DNA of 64,000 bases, from positions 1,557,734-1,621,733 of the forward strand of contig CAJNOP010000017.1 in the NCBI GenBank assembly GCA_905250075.1, read 5' to 3'. The stretch is from Rotaria sp. Silwood1. Lineage: Eukaryota; Rotifera; Eurotatoria; Philodinida; Philodinidae. The notes beneath the pieces are model-generated. The model was not told the origin of the DNA. It saw nothing but the letters and a program-made list of their open reading frames with translations, and searched no databases. How positions within the stretch are numbered: the first letter of the stretch is position 1; every line of letters begins with the position of its first letter. The position numbers and the translations under genes were made by a program. Of this stretch, positions 1 through 10,765 are shown in pieces.

Positions 1-2219
1 ATGTAATTATGAAATTCTTATGTATGAAAAAGCACAAAAAGTAAAAATAAGCTTTAACTAATGCAATGTCGCTTTTACATCTTATTGCATCACTAGTTTC
101 TTTTGTATAATGTCAAAGCCATACATAATAAATAATTGAAGATGAACAAGAAATTGATCAAACTTTATTTTTATAGGCTTTATAGAACATTGTCTTGTTA
201 AAATATTACAAAATACTTTTCTACGTTTGATAGAGTATGATCAGCAAATTTACGCACATAATCTATGTTCAATTATAGATAAAAATAATTAACTAGACAT
301 TGCACTAGTTACTCAACAAAAAAAAGGTGTTGTATTCATATTCCAGGATATAATATATATATTTCTGTATATAGACCGAGAGAAACTTGACTAAACTGAC
401 ATCTACATTCACATAGATGTGAAAAATTAACATCCGAATTGTTAAAATACGTTCCTGATAAATAAACACCAACCATAAAGAAATAATTTCGAAAAATTTT
501 AAACTAAAATACCACATAAAAATAATCTTAAAACAGATATTAACAAAAATATCCATACAAATCAAACCTTACGGACGAAAAATTGTTTGAGCATTTTTTT
601 TATGAGTCATGATTGAAATCGTTTATTTCAAACGTGTCAACGTACATCTTTACTTATTTCTATTGAAATTTCTTTTTTCTTGAACTACCAACAACGACAA
701 TTCTAAAGGACATTAAGTTAATTTATAACAATTTAAGTTTAATATGTAAAAAAAAAAACAACTTACTCAACATAAGATTCAATGAATTATTATATAGATA
801 TGTAAAAAAGAAAAATCCGAGTCTAACCTACAAAAAAAATCTGAACTAAGTGTTAAAACAATATCTTATGTTTATAATCGACAATCAAACGTCGTAATGC
901 TCATCAGATCATCTGAAAATATAAATAATAGATAACATTGAAGCAAAGATCCTTTGTCTTTCCTTATCTTTTATTAAAAAACAAGATAATAAACATATGA
1001 GAAAATGAATAAAACTCATTATTTTGTTTAGAACTATATAATAGACGTACTTTGCACAATGATTACGTTATTCAGTAGATGGATTTTTCTCATGATGAAT
1101 TTTGATTCATAGGATTGAAATCAATTTTATTCTATAAAAATAAATATTAAAATTCAAAAAGAACATGTAATAAAATCTAAATATTTATCAATCATTATTT
1201 TGCCAAATAGGTATGTGTAAAAATTCGTTTGATACCGACATATCTATTTTATTTACAAACTAAATTATTCGATATCTTAATTTATATCAATTTATATTTA
1301 TGCTTTTTTTAATAAAAAATAAGTACTCTTCTGATTATTCTTTTATGCTATATATTATTTCTATATTCTCGGCAATAATAAAGCCGATCGATTGATTGAA
1401 ACTCGCTAAAGAATCACAATCAATGCTTTTCAATTTCTTGGTAAATATAACATCTAACGGAAAGCTATATTTATACTTTCATCCATCCATTTTTCTTTGG
1501 TAAAGTCAATAATGTACAGTATCTATGGCAAAAGACCGATCTTAAACTACATAAACATAAAACTCATAGTTTATCAATACTTCATGTTCTAAGGTTGATA
1601 TCACAAAACTTCTTTTAATCAAATTTAAAAACATTCGTTGTTAACTTCATATGAAAAGCCTATATCTTTTTTATTTTATATTTTTCACTTTTATCTGAGT
1701 AATAAAATAAGAAATTTATCTAAAGTGGGATGTAAATTTTCTTTCTATCCATTTCACATGAAAAACAATGTTTTGAAATCATTGAATTAAATGTTGAATT
1801 ATTTTAGAAGATAAACAAATATTTTATTACACGAAAACAAAAAAATGCTACGTAAGCCGAGCAATCGAATACTTACGAAAAAGAAAGGAAGATTAATTAT
1901 TATTTTAAGCAGCTGATTAGCTCAGATGACCTAAAATAAATATCAATGGATAATTTTTAGCTAATCAAAAATAATCTATAAAACCTCTTTGAATATTTTA
2001 TATTGTTCATTGTTTTTTTTGAACATACTTGATATTTCATTGGTAGTAATTTTATCCATATATCTGAACTTCGCAATTACGAAAGGAGACAAAATTTTTT
2101 TTTGGTTATAATCGAATACAAAACGACCTTGCCATTAGCTATTATCGATATTTTGTTTCTTCGAATACCGTTATTGGTATCGAGGCGTAGAGTGAGAAAG
2201 ACAGTAACCACTAATTGTG
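1..2219. other. AT-rich intergenic region, no gene seen
   Basis: I see no conserved coding exon in this stretch. The open frames are short (86 codons at most) and have the Phe/Ile/Asn/Lys-rich composition expected from random AT-rich DNA. The right end presumably holds the promoter and 5' UTR of the Rac-like gene, but I recognise no TATA box or other element with confidence. Confidence 0.5.
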
Positions 2220-2992
2220 ATGGCAAATAAATTAAACCTTCATCAAAGTGTACCAATTAAATTAGTTATTGTTGGAGATGGTACTGTTGGTAAAACTTGC
2301 ATGTTAATATCATTTACGAGTAATAGATTTCCTGAAGAATATATTCCAACAGTGTAAACTTCATCAATTTATAATAATTGTTTCTATTGTGTCTTTTTGT
2401 TATAGTTTTGATAATTATACATCGAATATAATTGTTGATAACGTTAAAGTCTCATTAGGCTTATGGGATACAGCTGGTCAAGAAGATTATGATCGACTTC
2501 GACCATTATCATATCCACAAACTGACGTATTCGTAGTGTGTTTTAGTGTAATTAGTCCAACATCATTTACTAATATAACAAATAAATGGATGCCAGAAAT
2601 TCGACATCATTGCCCAGATAAACCAGTTATTTTGTGTGGTCAGAAATTGTTTCTATTGTTTTAAAAAGAAGAATTTTTCATTTTCTAAACTTTTATTTAG
2701 GAACAAAAATTGATTTACGTGAAGATCGAGAATATCTTAATCAATTACAACAACAAAATATTCAACCAATTAAACATGAACAAGGACAACGTTTATGTAG
2801 AAAAATACGAGCTTTTAAATATGTTGAATGTTCAGCATTAACACAAAAAGGTCTTAAACAGGTGTGTTTAAAATTTATGAAAATAACTTTTCGTTTTCTA
2901 TTGATTTTTTAAAGGTTTTTGATGATGCTGTTCGCGCTGTTTTATCACCTAAATCAACAAAAGTATCGAAACCCTTATGTACTTTTCTTTAA
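2220..2992 (+). CDS. Rac-type Rho-family small GTPase
   Basis: Four exons (2220-2353, 2406-2638, 2701-2861, 2915-2992) with 52-62 bp introns give a 201-residue protein. The P-loop GDGTVGKT is at about residues 19-26, switch I EYIPTVFDNY follows, switch II is [13 protein letters not shown], and the base-binding motifs are GTKIDL and ECSALT. The Trp in GLWDTAGQ is typical of Rac; Cdc42 has Phe there. It would bind and hydrolyse GTP and signal to actin and kinase effectors at membranes. The protein ends in a CAAX box, CTFL, whose final Leu predicts geranylgeranylation. Oddities are about nine extra N-terminal residues, Thr in place of the usual Ala after the P-loop Gly12 equivalent, and a C-terminus with few lysines instead of a strong polybasic patch. 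It is probably a divergent Rac paralogue rather than canonical Rac1. Confidence 0.93.
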
Positions 2993-3130
2993 AAGAAAAA
3001 AAATATGAGAATGTTTAAATCTCATTTTTTTTACAATGTTTTTCTTTCTTGTTTTTGATAGTGCATTTTTTATGCAAAAAAATAAAAATTTTCTAATAGT
3101 ATCTATAGATTTTTGTTTCGTATCAATATA

Positions 3131-3144
3131 TACATTTTCTTTAG
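3131..3144 (+). promoter_or_regulatory. Possible 5' UTR splice or trans-splice acceptor before CKS1
   Basis: A pyrimidine-rich stretch ending TTTCTTTAG finishes at 3144, 20 bases before the CKS1 ATG, in the short gap after the Rac stop. It looks like the acceptors used inside these genes. No obvious donor or separate promoter is visible in the 172 bp gap, so either cis-splicing from an unseen exon or spliced-leader addition is possible. This is inference. Confidence 0.3.
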
Positions 3145-3164
3145 AATTATTCACATACGAAAAT

Positions 3165-5761
3165 ATGCCTGTGGAAGAAATATTCTATAGTGATACATAT
3201 AAAGATAAAATGTATGAATATCGACATGTTATTTTGCCACCTGAACAAGTACAATATGTACCACGCACTCATTTACTTACGGAAACTGAATGGCGAAATT
3301 TAGGTAAGAAGAATAAGACATAAATTATTGTAACTATTTGTTGGTCTATTTTTTTGTAGGATTGCAAATGTCAACTGGATGGCTTCATTATCCAGGTGAA
3401 CTATAAAAGTTGTTTTTTTAAGTCTTTGAAGAACTTCTATAAGTATTTGCCATTTTGAGTTTGTACTCCTCTGTTTTCCTAGCGATGGGAAAGAGCGCGT
3501 CAACAATAACAATACTTAGATACATCTGAAACTTTCTGGAATCGTCGAAAGCATTCTATTTATATAAGATTCTCTCTGTAGATTCTAACTAGTGTAAATG
3601 ATAAGAGTTTTGGTATTTAGTATAGCCAAAACATCTCATTCTAAGTGTCAATCAGTACGACATTGATATTATTAATCTAGCTAAGTTAGAATAAGACGGG
3701 CATAGAAAAGTATAAACTAATTGAATTCTAAGTTTAGACAAAACTCGACAGTATATGATAAAGTTTGCCGCAAGAAAGAATGGTGTGCTCGAAAGCGTAC
3801 TGAAAGATTAAATCCATGAATATAGCAAGCTAATAGGGTGGTTGAACTAATATGATGAAGAATAAAATAATATTTGTAGTTTCCTGTAACATCTATGGAA
3901 TATATTATCAAGAGAATAGAAAAGAAGTCATGTATTGATTATGTATCAGGCAATACAAATAAGTTGTTTTGAGGATAACAATGTTAAATGAATCTAATAA
4001 ACTATTCTATATGTCAACATTTTTAAAATAATAAAATTTTAGAGTACACGTATCATCTATAAAAATTGGTATAATTTGGATTTATTCATTTATTTGACAT
4101 TTTTTAAGGAGTCCTCACATAATATACTATAAATTGATAACAGTCGAAGTTGTTTAGCTTCACACTTTGATCCCTCATGGGACCAGAGAGACAAGTTTTT
4201 TAAACAGGAGAACCATCATTGATTGCCAGTATAAATTTAATAATGAACAACAGGACTCCCTATGTATTAATTGAAGGAAGTTTATTAGATCTCATTAAAA
4301 GATTCTAAGAAAGAAGAAAATTAAAACCAAGAAAAGTGAGATTCAATTAAGAAATTTGCAGCGTTAACGGTGAAGCTACATATCGATTTGATTGAGTCGT
4401 TCAAGAGCTTAGAGTATAGGCGGTAGAGACACAAGTCTTGGATAAGTTAGAACCTATCCTAGATTACAGACCGATAAGGTCAGTTCTAGTTCGGATACGA
4501 GAATCGGTGGAAAATATTCTCTGATCTGACCGAACAATTTTTGCTCGAGTTTTCAGAAAGGCGCTGCCAGGTTTTAATAAATCTTTGTACTGTTACTGAA
4601 ACGTTATTTCGAAAACTGAACACAATTTTTTAGACAGCTTAGTTCTTAGGACAGAATTTTGAGTTGGAATTTGATGGTCTTCTATCGTAGATTCAGACTT
4701 CGTAAATTAGGATGAACTCAAACACTTGTTTCTAGCTTTATCAAGTATTGATACTTTGGTCAAGTGCAGCGAGATTCTCGTTCAATAAGTGTCAATTTTT
4801 TCGCCCATTTCTGATAACAAAGAGTACGATTCGTTCATTTGAACAAATTTAGAAAACATTTTTGCAGACATACACAGTTTTGTACAACTAGAGTATGGAC
4901 CATGCATCAGCAATGACTTGATGTGATATTTCTCCATAATAATTAAAGAAGAACTGTACTGATATTCGAGACTAAAGCAACTGAAAGTTTCTGACAGGAA
5001 CTTGTTCTATCTTTAGCGGCTAATCATGCAGGTGCATCAAACATTTTCAGCACAATGTAATTACAAAGCTAAACCAAAATATATTTTTTTTGCGAATACT
5101 CTCGCTGTGGCATTATTCTCTTTTTGGCAAACAGATCAAAAACACTTCTTTCAAAAATCGAAATCCAACAGTAATAAACGTCAAAATGTTTCTTTAAGTG
5201 CCTGATTTTTGATAAAACTTGCGAAATCTGTTTTTATTTACACCAGTGATATATACGGCAAAATGTGATTTCGTAACAAGAACCATTAACTATGTTTTAT
5301 ATAGATAGTATAAACAAGAATTCTTTCTTCATGCAATTGTGAATCTTTTAGTTTATAGCCTACAAAAAAAATGTTGAGTCTATTCTAGACTCAAAACGTT
5401 TTGCTGTCCATAGTGTAGCGATTCATGAAGAATTATTCCTTGTAATCGAAATATTCATTAAAACATGAGTGATCTAATTCAATATTGTTTTGACTGGAAG
5501 ATCAATAAAAAGAAAAACTGCTTCTGTTATAAATCAATTTGTCGGTTGCTTTGGCACGACAATCAACTTATCAACAGAGAATTTTTTAATATTTGTCATA
5601 TCAAACAGAGGTTTTTATATATACAATCAATTGAATAATCGATAAGGTTTTGATTTATGCTATATATAACATAGACATCAAATTTATACAAACTAATTAT
5701 GATTTAATTCATTTTAGAACCACACGTTTTAATCTTTCGTCGTCCATTGAAATCGACATAA
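3165..5761 (+). CDS. CKS1: Cyclin-dependent kinase regulatory subunit (CKS1)
   Basis: Three exons (3165-3303, 3360-3395, 5718-5761) give a 72-residue protein; the family is usually about 79. CKS proteins bind CDKs and recruit phosphorylated substrates. Visible hallmarks are IFYSD, YEYRHV, the PxxHL..TEWRNLG block, STGW, PEPH and LIFRRPL. The phosphate-pocket residues Arg20, Ser51 and Trp54 are in place. The Lys11 position of human CKS1 is Thr here. The last exon was found by matching the family's C-terminal strand; it sits behind a 2.3 kb intron with donor GTGAAC and acceptor ATTTTAG, and the phases agree. Without it the frame stops right after HYPGEL. Four residues normally between Trp54 and the PEPH hinge are absent; a 12-base microexon in the long intron could supply them. 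An AATAAA lies at 5905-5910. The identity is firm; the last junction is strong but unproven. Confidence 0.87.
3396..5717 (+). other. Long second intron of CKS1
   Basis: This 2.3 kb of AT-rich sequence lies between the second and last CKS1 exons. I see no conserved coding exon and no clear terminal-repeat element. Its open frames are short and look like chance. Confidence 0.6.
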
Positions 5762-6658
5762 TCAATGAAAAAAAAAAAGATTTCATTACTTATTGTACCT
5801 GTTTTCATTTTTCTTGTTTGATTTGTACATTAAAATATTCGTCAGATAAAACATTTTGTATCGATATGAAATAATTACTTTTTTTTTCATTGAATTAAAA
5901 ATTGAATAAAATGAAAGATTAGTTGAATTCAGTTTGTCTATGGATATTCTGCAGAGTCTGAACTCAAGAAGCGAATAACGTCATCAGTAATGTATCATAA
6001 CTTGCTACTATCTATATATTTCATTGTATTCTTTTTGAACACATAGATCATGGTTCAATGGAGAAATTACTTCACACAAAAACAAGCTACTTTTAACTTT
6101 TGTCTCGTCTTCTGCCTTTTATACATATTACTCTTCAAAATATGATCTAGTTTAGTTCCTATTTGAAAAATTGGAAATAGAGGTTCAATTTTACATAGTC
6201 CATCACACTCACCGAAAAATTAAAAACGTTTCCCATCTACAATAGAAAATTCCAAGAGAGAATGACAAAACTCAAGAAAAAATTAGGAGAAGAGAAATCA
6301 CCTTGATTTCCCGTTCTAACCGTATGGCATGTTCATCACTTTTATTTTGAAGATTGTTCTTATGAAATATTTCAATATTATTATGCAAATTTTATTCGTG
6401 TAAATCAACTAGATTTTTTCTTCTTATTCTATTTTTTAATATTCGTTGCAGTTTTGATTACAATTAAAGAAAAAGCACACACTTTCTCTTTTATATTTTT
6501 GATAGAATCTCACATAATATTTTAATATTTGAATGATCCATTATATACATGATAGTTGAGAAAAACCAGATATTATTTGCAATATATGACGTATATAGAG
6601 AAAAAAAACTGCTTATTATATCTGAAGAAGAAAGGAAATATATTTTACTATTATCAAT
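5762..6658. other. Intergenic region with CKS1 3' UTR
   Basis: The start is the likely CKS1 3' UTR, with AATAAA at 5905-5910. The remainder is AT-rich with no coding signal I can support; its right end is the presumed 5' flank of the small membrane-protein gene. Confidence 0.5.
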
Positions 6659-6970
6659 ATGACTTTACCATCAGAGGCAAGATATGATTTTGTTCCAACA
6701 GCATCAATTATTGCGTTTGTTTTTATCGGTGTATTTATTCTTATTAGTCTAATTGGACGATGTCTTGCCTTAAATCAATCAACAATTCGTAGTGCACAAA
6801 GTTTAGATTTAGTGATTTATAGAGCACCGCCAAAAGTAAATCCTCCACAACAAAAACTTCGTCCATTCACAGATATGCAATATGGACTCAATAATAATCG
6901 AGAACAACGAAAAACATTTGATGATCCAGTAACGCCAGTTCCAGTTCAACGAGGACCAAAAAATCTTTAA
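6659..6970 (+). CDS. Small single-pass membrane protein, unknown function
   Basis: This is one open exon of 103 codons. Residues about 15-37 form one strongly hydrophobic helix with a short N-terminal flank. A polar, Pro/Gln/Arg-rich tail of about 65 residues follows. That layout and the balanced codon use over the tail differ from the Phe/Ile/Lys-rich chance frames nearby. AATAAA occurs about 55 bases after the stop, at 7027. I do not recognise the family. It could be a small type III membrane protein or the only coding exon of a gene with 5' UTR introns. A chance frame is possible but less likely. Confidence 0.55.
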   Translation: MTLPSEARYDFVPTASIIAFVFIGVFILISLIGRCLALNQSTIRSAQSLDLVIYRAPPKVNPPQQKLRPFTDMQYGLNNNREQRKTFDDPVTPVPVQRGPKNL

Positions 6971-9900
6971 ATATGATAACATATTATTTTCTAATTTACT
7001 TTATTCCTCTGTCTATATGTTAATTAATAAAACCAATTATTGTCGTTGCGTTTGTTTTTATTAGTTGCTAATGATGTCAAGCTTTTCTTTTCTTTCATTT
7101 GCTCTCTACAATAATCCGATTTTGCGAAAAATTGATGATAAATTTCAACGATATACTTATTTTGTAATATGTTCAAATGTTCGAAGAGAAGTGAAAAGTT
7201 TAGTATTAAAACAAAGTTCTGTATTCTTGAAAGATGTTCAAAAACTAAATATTGAAATTTTTTAAAAATAAGTTCTATCATTCAGGCTATAGATCTTTAC
7301 TTTTCTTGACAAATACATTTTATCATTCAATGAAGCATTTTAAGCAGTGTCATAAAAACCATTCATTAAAGTTAGTTTTTGGAATAATAAAAAATGTAAT
7401 ATGTGTCAAGAAAAACATCAGCTTGTCTTAACGTCTATAGTACATCTAACTTTTGATTTAAATTATGCGAATACAAGTGAATTATATAAATATGTATGTG
7501 TTTAAGATTAGAGTTAAAAATAGAGCAAATATAAAAGATGAAAATACAGTTTCACTATTGTTTTATTTCGTAAACGTTTTTCTATATTAGATTTCGAAAT
7601 ATTCGACCACGATCCGGTCATTATCATTCATAATATATATTTGCGATACTATTCTTTTACCTATAATAATAGCAATAAATCGTAGTTATAAACAATTTAT
7701 ACACATAATATTACTATAAAGCAGAAGTAAAACTTGAATTTATTATATTATTAATTTTAATACTGGATATACTTTATAGAATATTATTTGTTATTGATGC
7801 TATCAGTTCATGATGTGGGTGTGAGCCAATTTGTGTAATTTATGAAGAGCACGTGGACATCACATATTTACTGTCAAAATCGCAGTCTTTTTTCTTCGAA
7901 ACAGAAGTTTTCAGTACTCAAAATACAGATTGATAGAAAAAGATGAAACTCGTTAAAACACATATCTTTGATGAAAGAAAGATAATTGAGGGAGACCCTT
8001 ACGCTAATTTTTCATCGACAAAATTGTTATTTTGAAAATTAACAAGTAACACATCATTCGATGTAGTTTTTCACGTTGATTTCGAATATCTTCCTATTTT
8101 TCTGCCAAAGCACTTCTATGACAAATGAATACGGAAAGCCTTTAAGAATCAAGACTTTTCAGAATAATCTGTATTTCAGTCTAGAAGTATTTATGCATGG
8201 CATGATGAGTGCATTAGCTGATGTGCTGTGTGAATGTGCATTGCTATATGGTGCGGATGTGAGTGACTGTGTGGAGTCTATATGGATTGGTGAGTAGTAT
8301 GAGTATGGATTGATATATGGTTAAGATGTGGGTTCGTGCACAGTTAGAGATGTTTCGATGCATGGTTAGAGCGGGTGTGTCTGGAGATGTGAATGTGATT
8401 GTATATTAGCGCTTGGTGTGTATATGAGGATGTGGGTGTTTGTGTGACTGTGGTTATATGAGTGAATGTTCTTTGTAGCAGAGTATATGTGTGGGTGTTG
8501 GTGTGAATATAAGTTGGTGCACGTTTTGAGCGTGATTTTGTGCTTGGTGTGGGCGAAGAGAACATCTTGGCCCCATACGTATCATCACACAGGTATCCAA
8601 GCAAGATAAACTCAGGCAAATGTATTGGCACGGGCACCACTCCTAGTATTTCCTTCTTCTTTTGAAAATATCGAGATTCATGGTAGGATGGCCGTTTTCA
8701 TCAATGGTGTTCTGAAAGTTATTGAAATTTTTATTATATATCAAAACTGAATTTTTTTGTCTAAGACCATGTAGATTTTTCCGATCAGACGAATAGAAAT
8801 AAATCTCTTTTCACAAACGGCTACCATTACTGATTGAGTAACTGCCGGTAGTGGCTGTCAAAACTTGATATCTTCCGTATGCTTAAAAACAAATTCAATT
8901 TCAAATCTACTACATCTACAGATGAGAAATAGTTTCCTTTCAAGATTATTAAGCATAAAACAGTTGGAGATAATATTTAGAATAGAGTTGAGACCGATGT
9001 TTACTACTTGCAACAGTGGTAATAGATAGATCAACATTTACTTTTTAGCTTTTGCTACCAACAAGTGAACTCACGGGTTAATGATACAAGTATACTCTGC
9101 TTGACTTGAGAAAGAGAGAGACCCAGCTTTTATGTTGAAAAATCATCAAAAAGAATATAGATTTCATATCCTTATTAATTGCCTCAACATGCTTTTTTAA
9201 CTGCGAGCGTGTCAATAAAGCATAGACCTATACAGGCGTGTGTACTGAGGAGTGAGATTCGAATTGTCATTCATCTTTTCATCGTGACTCTCATAAAACA
9301 TATTGGAACGAGTGAATAAAATCACAAGTAATGTGCATATCTTTCACACTACGTAGTATAATCAATTGTGACTGATGAAGCAGTGCATATTTAAGAAACA
9401 TTCTTCTGTCTCGGTCACAAACATGAAAGACAATATCAGAAATATGTTTGTCATGTGTATACAAAGAGAAAAAGTCCACAAAAAAAAACAAAATAAAAAA
9501 TTATAAATGTTCATGAACGTAATAAACTAGACATACTACAAAAAACAGAGAAAGGGTTCAATTTTCTCGCTCAATACTACTACCCCAATTAACGATCGAA
9601 CTACACAAGATGAATTAAACTACATGACAGCGTTGTTTTACTGAAAATATCAAGCATTAAACGTTAACAGTAGTAGAGAAGCGTTCCTGTCAATTTAAGA
9701 TACCTATATTGTACACCACAATGAGTTCAGTTTTTAAAACTACGGCTTAGAAATGGACAACATATAAAGCTTTTTGAAAACAGATTCCTTCTTTCATTTT
9801 GTTTTGTACATGATTGTGTAAGTTAAATATTGCTAAAATATACTCAAGTCGATCATGTACAGTTGGTGTTTACTGATAAAGAAATCAATTAGGTCTTTAA

Positions 9901-10291
9901 TCAATCCTTCTGTCTTTTTCACAAAATTGATTGTAATACGATTTTTGACACTTCTGTTTACCTTAAATATATTTGATGATCTTCGAAGGGTTTTCAATTC
10001 TGCTTACTATGAATCGTATTTGATATAAAAATGAACTGGAACTTATGAGGATACACATGTATGGTCGGATGATCGTTCGTCACGCTCTCGCAGCGGAAAA
10101 GGAATATATGATACAATTAAGCACAAGAATCTATGAAAGGCGATGCCGAAGGGCTCTAGTAAATTCCTAGTCACAATAGATTTCGCGTTTTTCTTGGCGG
10201 TTCGAAGTCAAGCGAGTGTGTTTGGATGATTTGCTGTTACTTTTTTATTCATCCTATCAATAGGGTATAGCTCGAATAGGTTTTCTTTATA
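6971..10291. other. Intergenic region with a GT-rich tract
   Basis: I see no supportable gene here. Open frames at 7024-7281, 7065-7265 and 9291-9491 are short and low in complexity. The GT-rich tract at about 8190-8560 is listed separately. Confidence 0.45.
8190..8560 (+). repeat. Degenerate GT/GTG-rich low-complexity tract
   Basis: The plus strand is markedly rich in G and T, with many GTGTG, GATGTGGGTG and TGTGGG words and few C. No fixed period can be read. The complementary strand gives a spurious His/Thr/Ser-rich open frame (8344-8640). Similar shorter tracts occur near 23330-23420 and, on the other strand, near 53100-53180. Confidence 0.55.
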
Positions 10292-10765
10292 TAAAAAAGC
10301 AAGGGGGAAACGGCGGACTTTTGGACTTGAAGTTACTTTGAGCTACTTTAAGCTACTTCAAGTTACTTTCAGCTAATTGAAGTAGCTTACTTTCAAGTAC
10401 TTTTCAACTTCAAATTTACCTGAAGTTACTTGAAGTTACTTTAAGCTACTTGTTCCTACTTTGGACTACTTGGGTGGTACTTTGAGCTACTTCAAGTAGT
10501 TTACTTTGACGTACTTTGGCGTACTTTTCTACTTCAAGTCCGCCGCAGCGGCGGATCTAGGATTTTTTTGATAAGGGGCGATTTGATAGATATGGGGCGA
10601 TTTTGACTAAAAATCGAGTTTTGAAGTTCATTAGTAGTAGTATGCACTCTATTTTTAAGTCTTTTCTGCTGGGAAAAACCGAAAAGTTTTTTTCGAATGG
10701 GGGCGATCGCCCCAAGCGCCCCCCTAAATCCGCCACTGGTCCGCCGTTTCCCCCTTGTAAAAAAG
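10292..10765. mobile_element. hAT-like MITE (outer element), with target duplication
   Basis: The element spans 10300-10757 and is flanked by a perfect 8-bp duplication, TAAAAAAG (10292-10299 and 10758-10765). Its ends are 21-bp inverted repeats beginning CAAGGGGGAAACGGCGGAC. The right repeat is interrupted by the nested element at 10546-10738; removing that insert and one copy of its duplication restores a perfect match. Without the insert it is about 257 bp. The interior is a degenerate array of CTTGAAGTTACTTT/AGCTACTT words in both orientations. The 8-bp duplication and CA-starting ends indicate the hAT superfamily. It has no coding capacity, so it is non-autonomous. Confidence 0.85.
10546..10738. 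mobile_element. hAT-like MITE nested in the outer element
   Basis: This 193-bp element begins CAGCGGCGGATCTAGG and ends with the inverted near-match CCTAAATCCGCCACTG. It is flanked by a perfect 8-bp duplication, GTCCGCCG (10538-10545 and 10739-10746), that was copied from the outer element's terminal repeat. The interior is relatively GC-rich near both ends, with GGGGCGAT repeats that can fold back. The CAGxGGCGGAT end and 8-bp duplication fit hAT elements. There is no open frame; it is non-autonomous and younger than its host element. Confidence 0.87.

Noticed and set aside
3396..3411. CKS1 ending at the in-frame stop after HYPGEL
   Set aside because: That product would lack the essential C-terminal strand, while a perfectly phased exon encoding it exists at 5718.
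8344..8640. 98-codon His/Thr-rich minus frame
   Set aside because: It is the complement of the GT-rich low-complexity tract, which suppresses stop codons.
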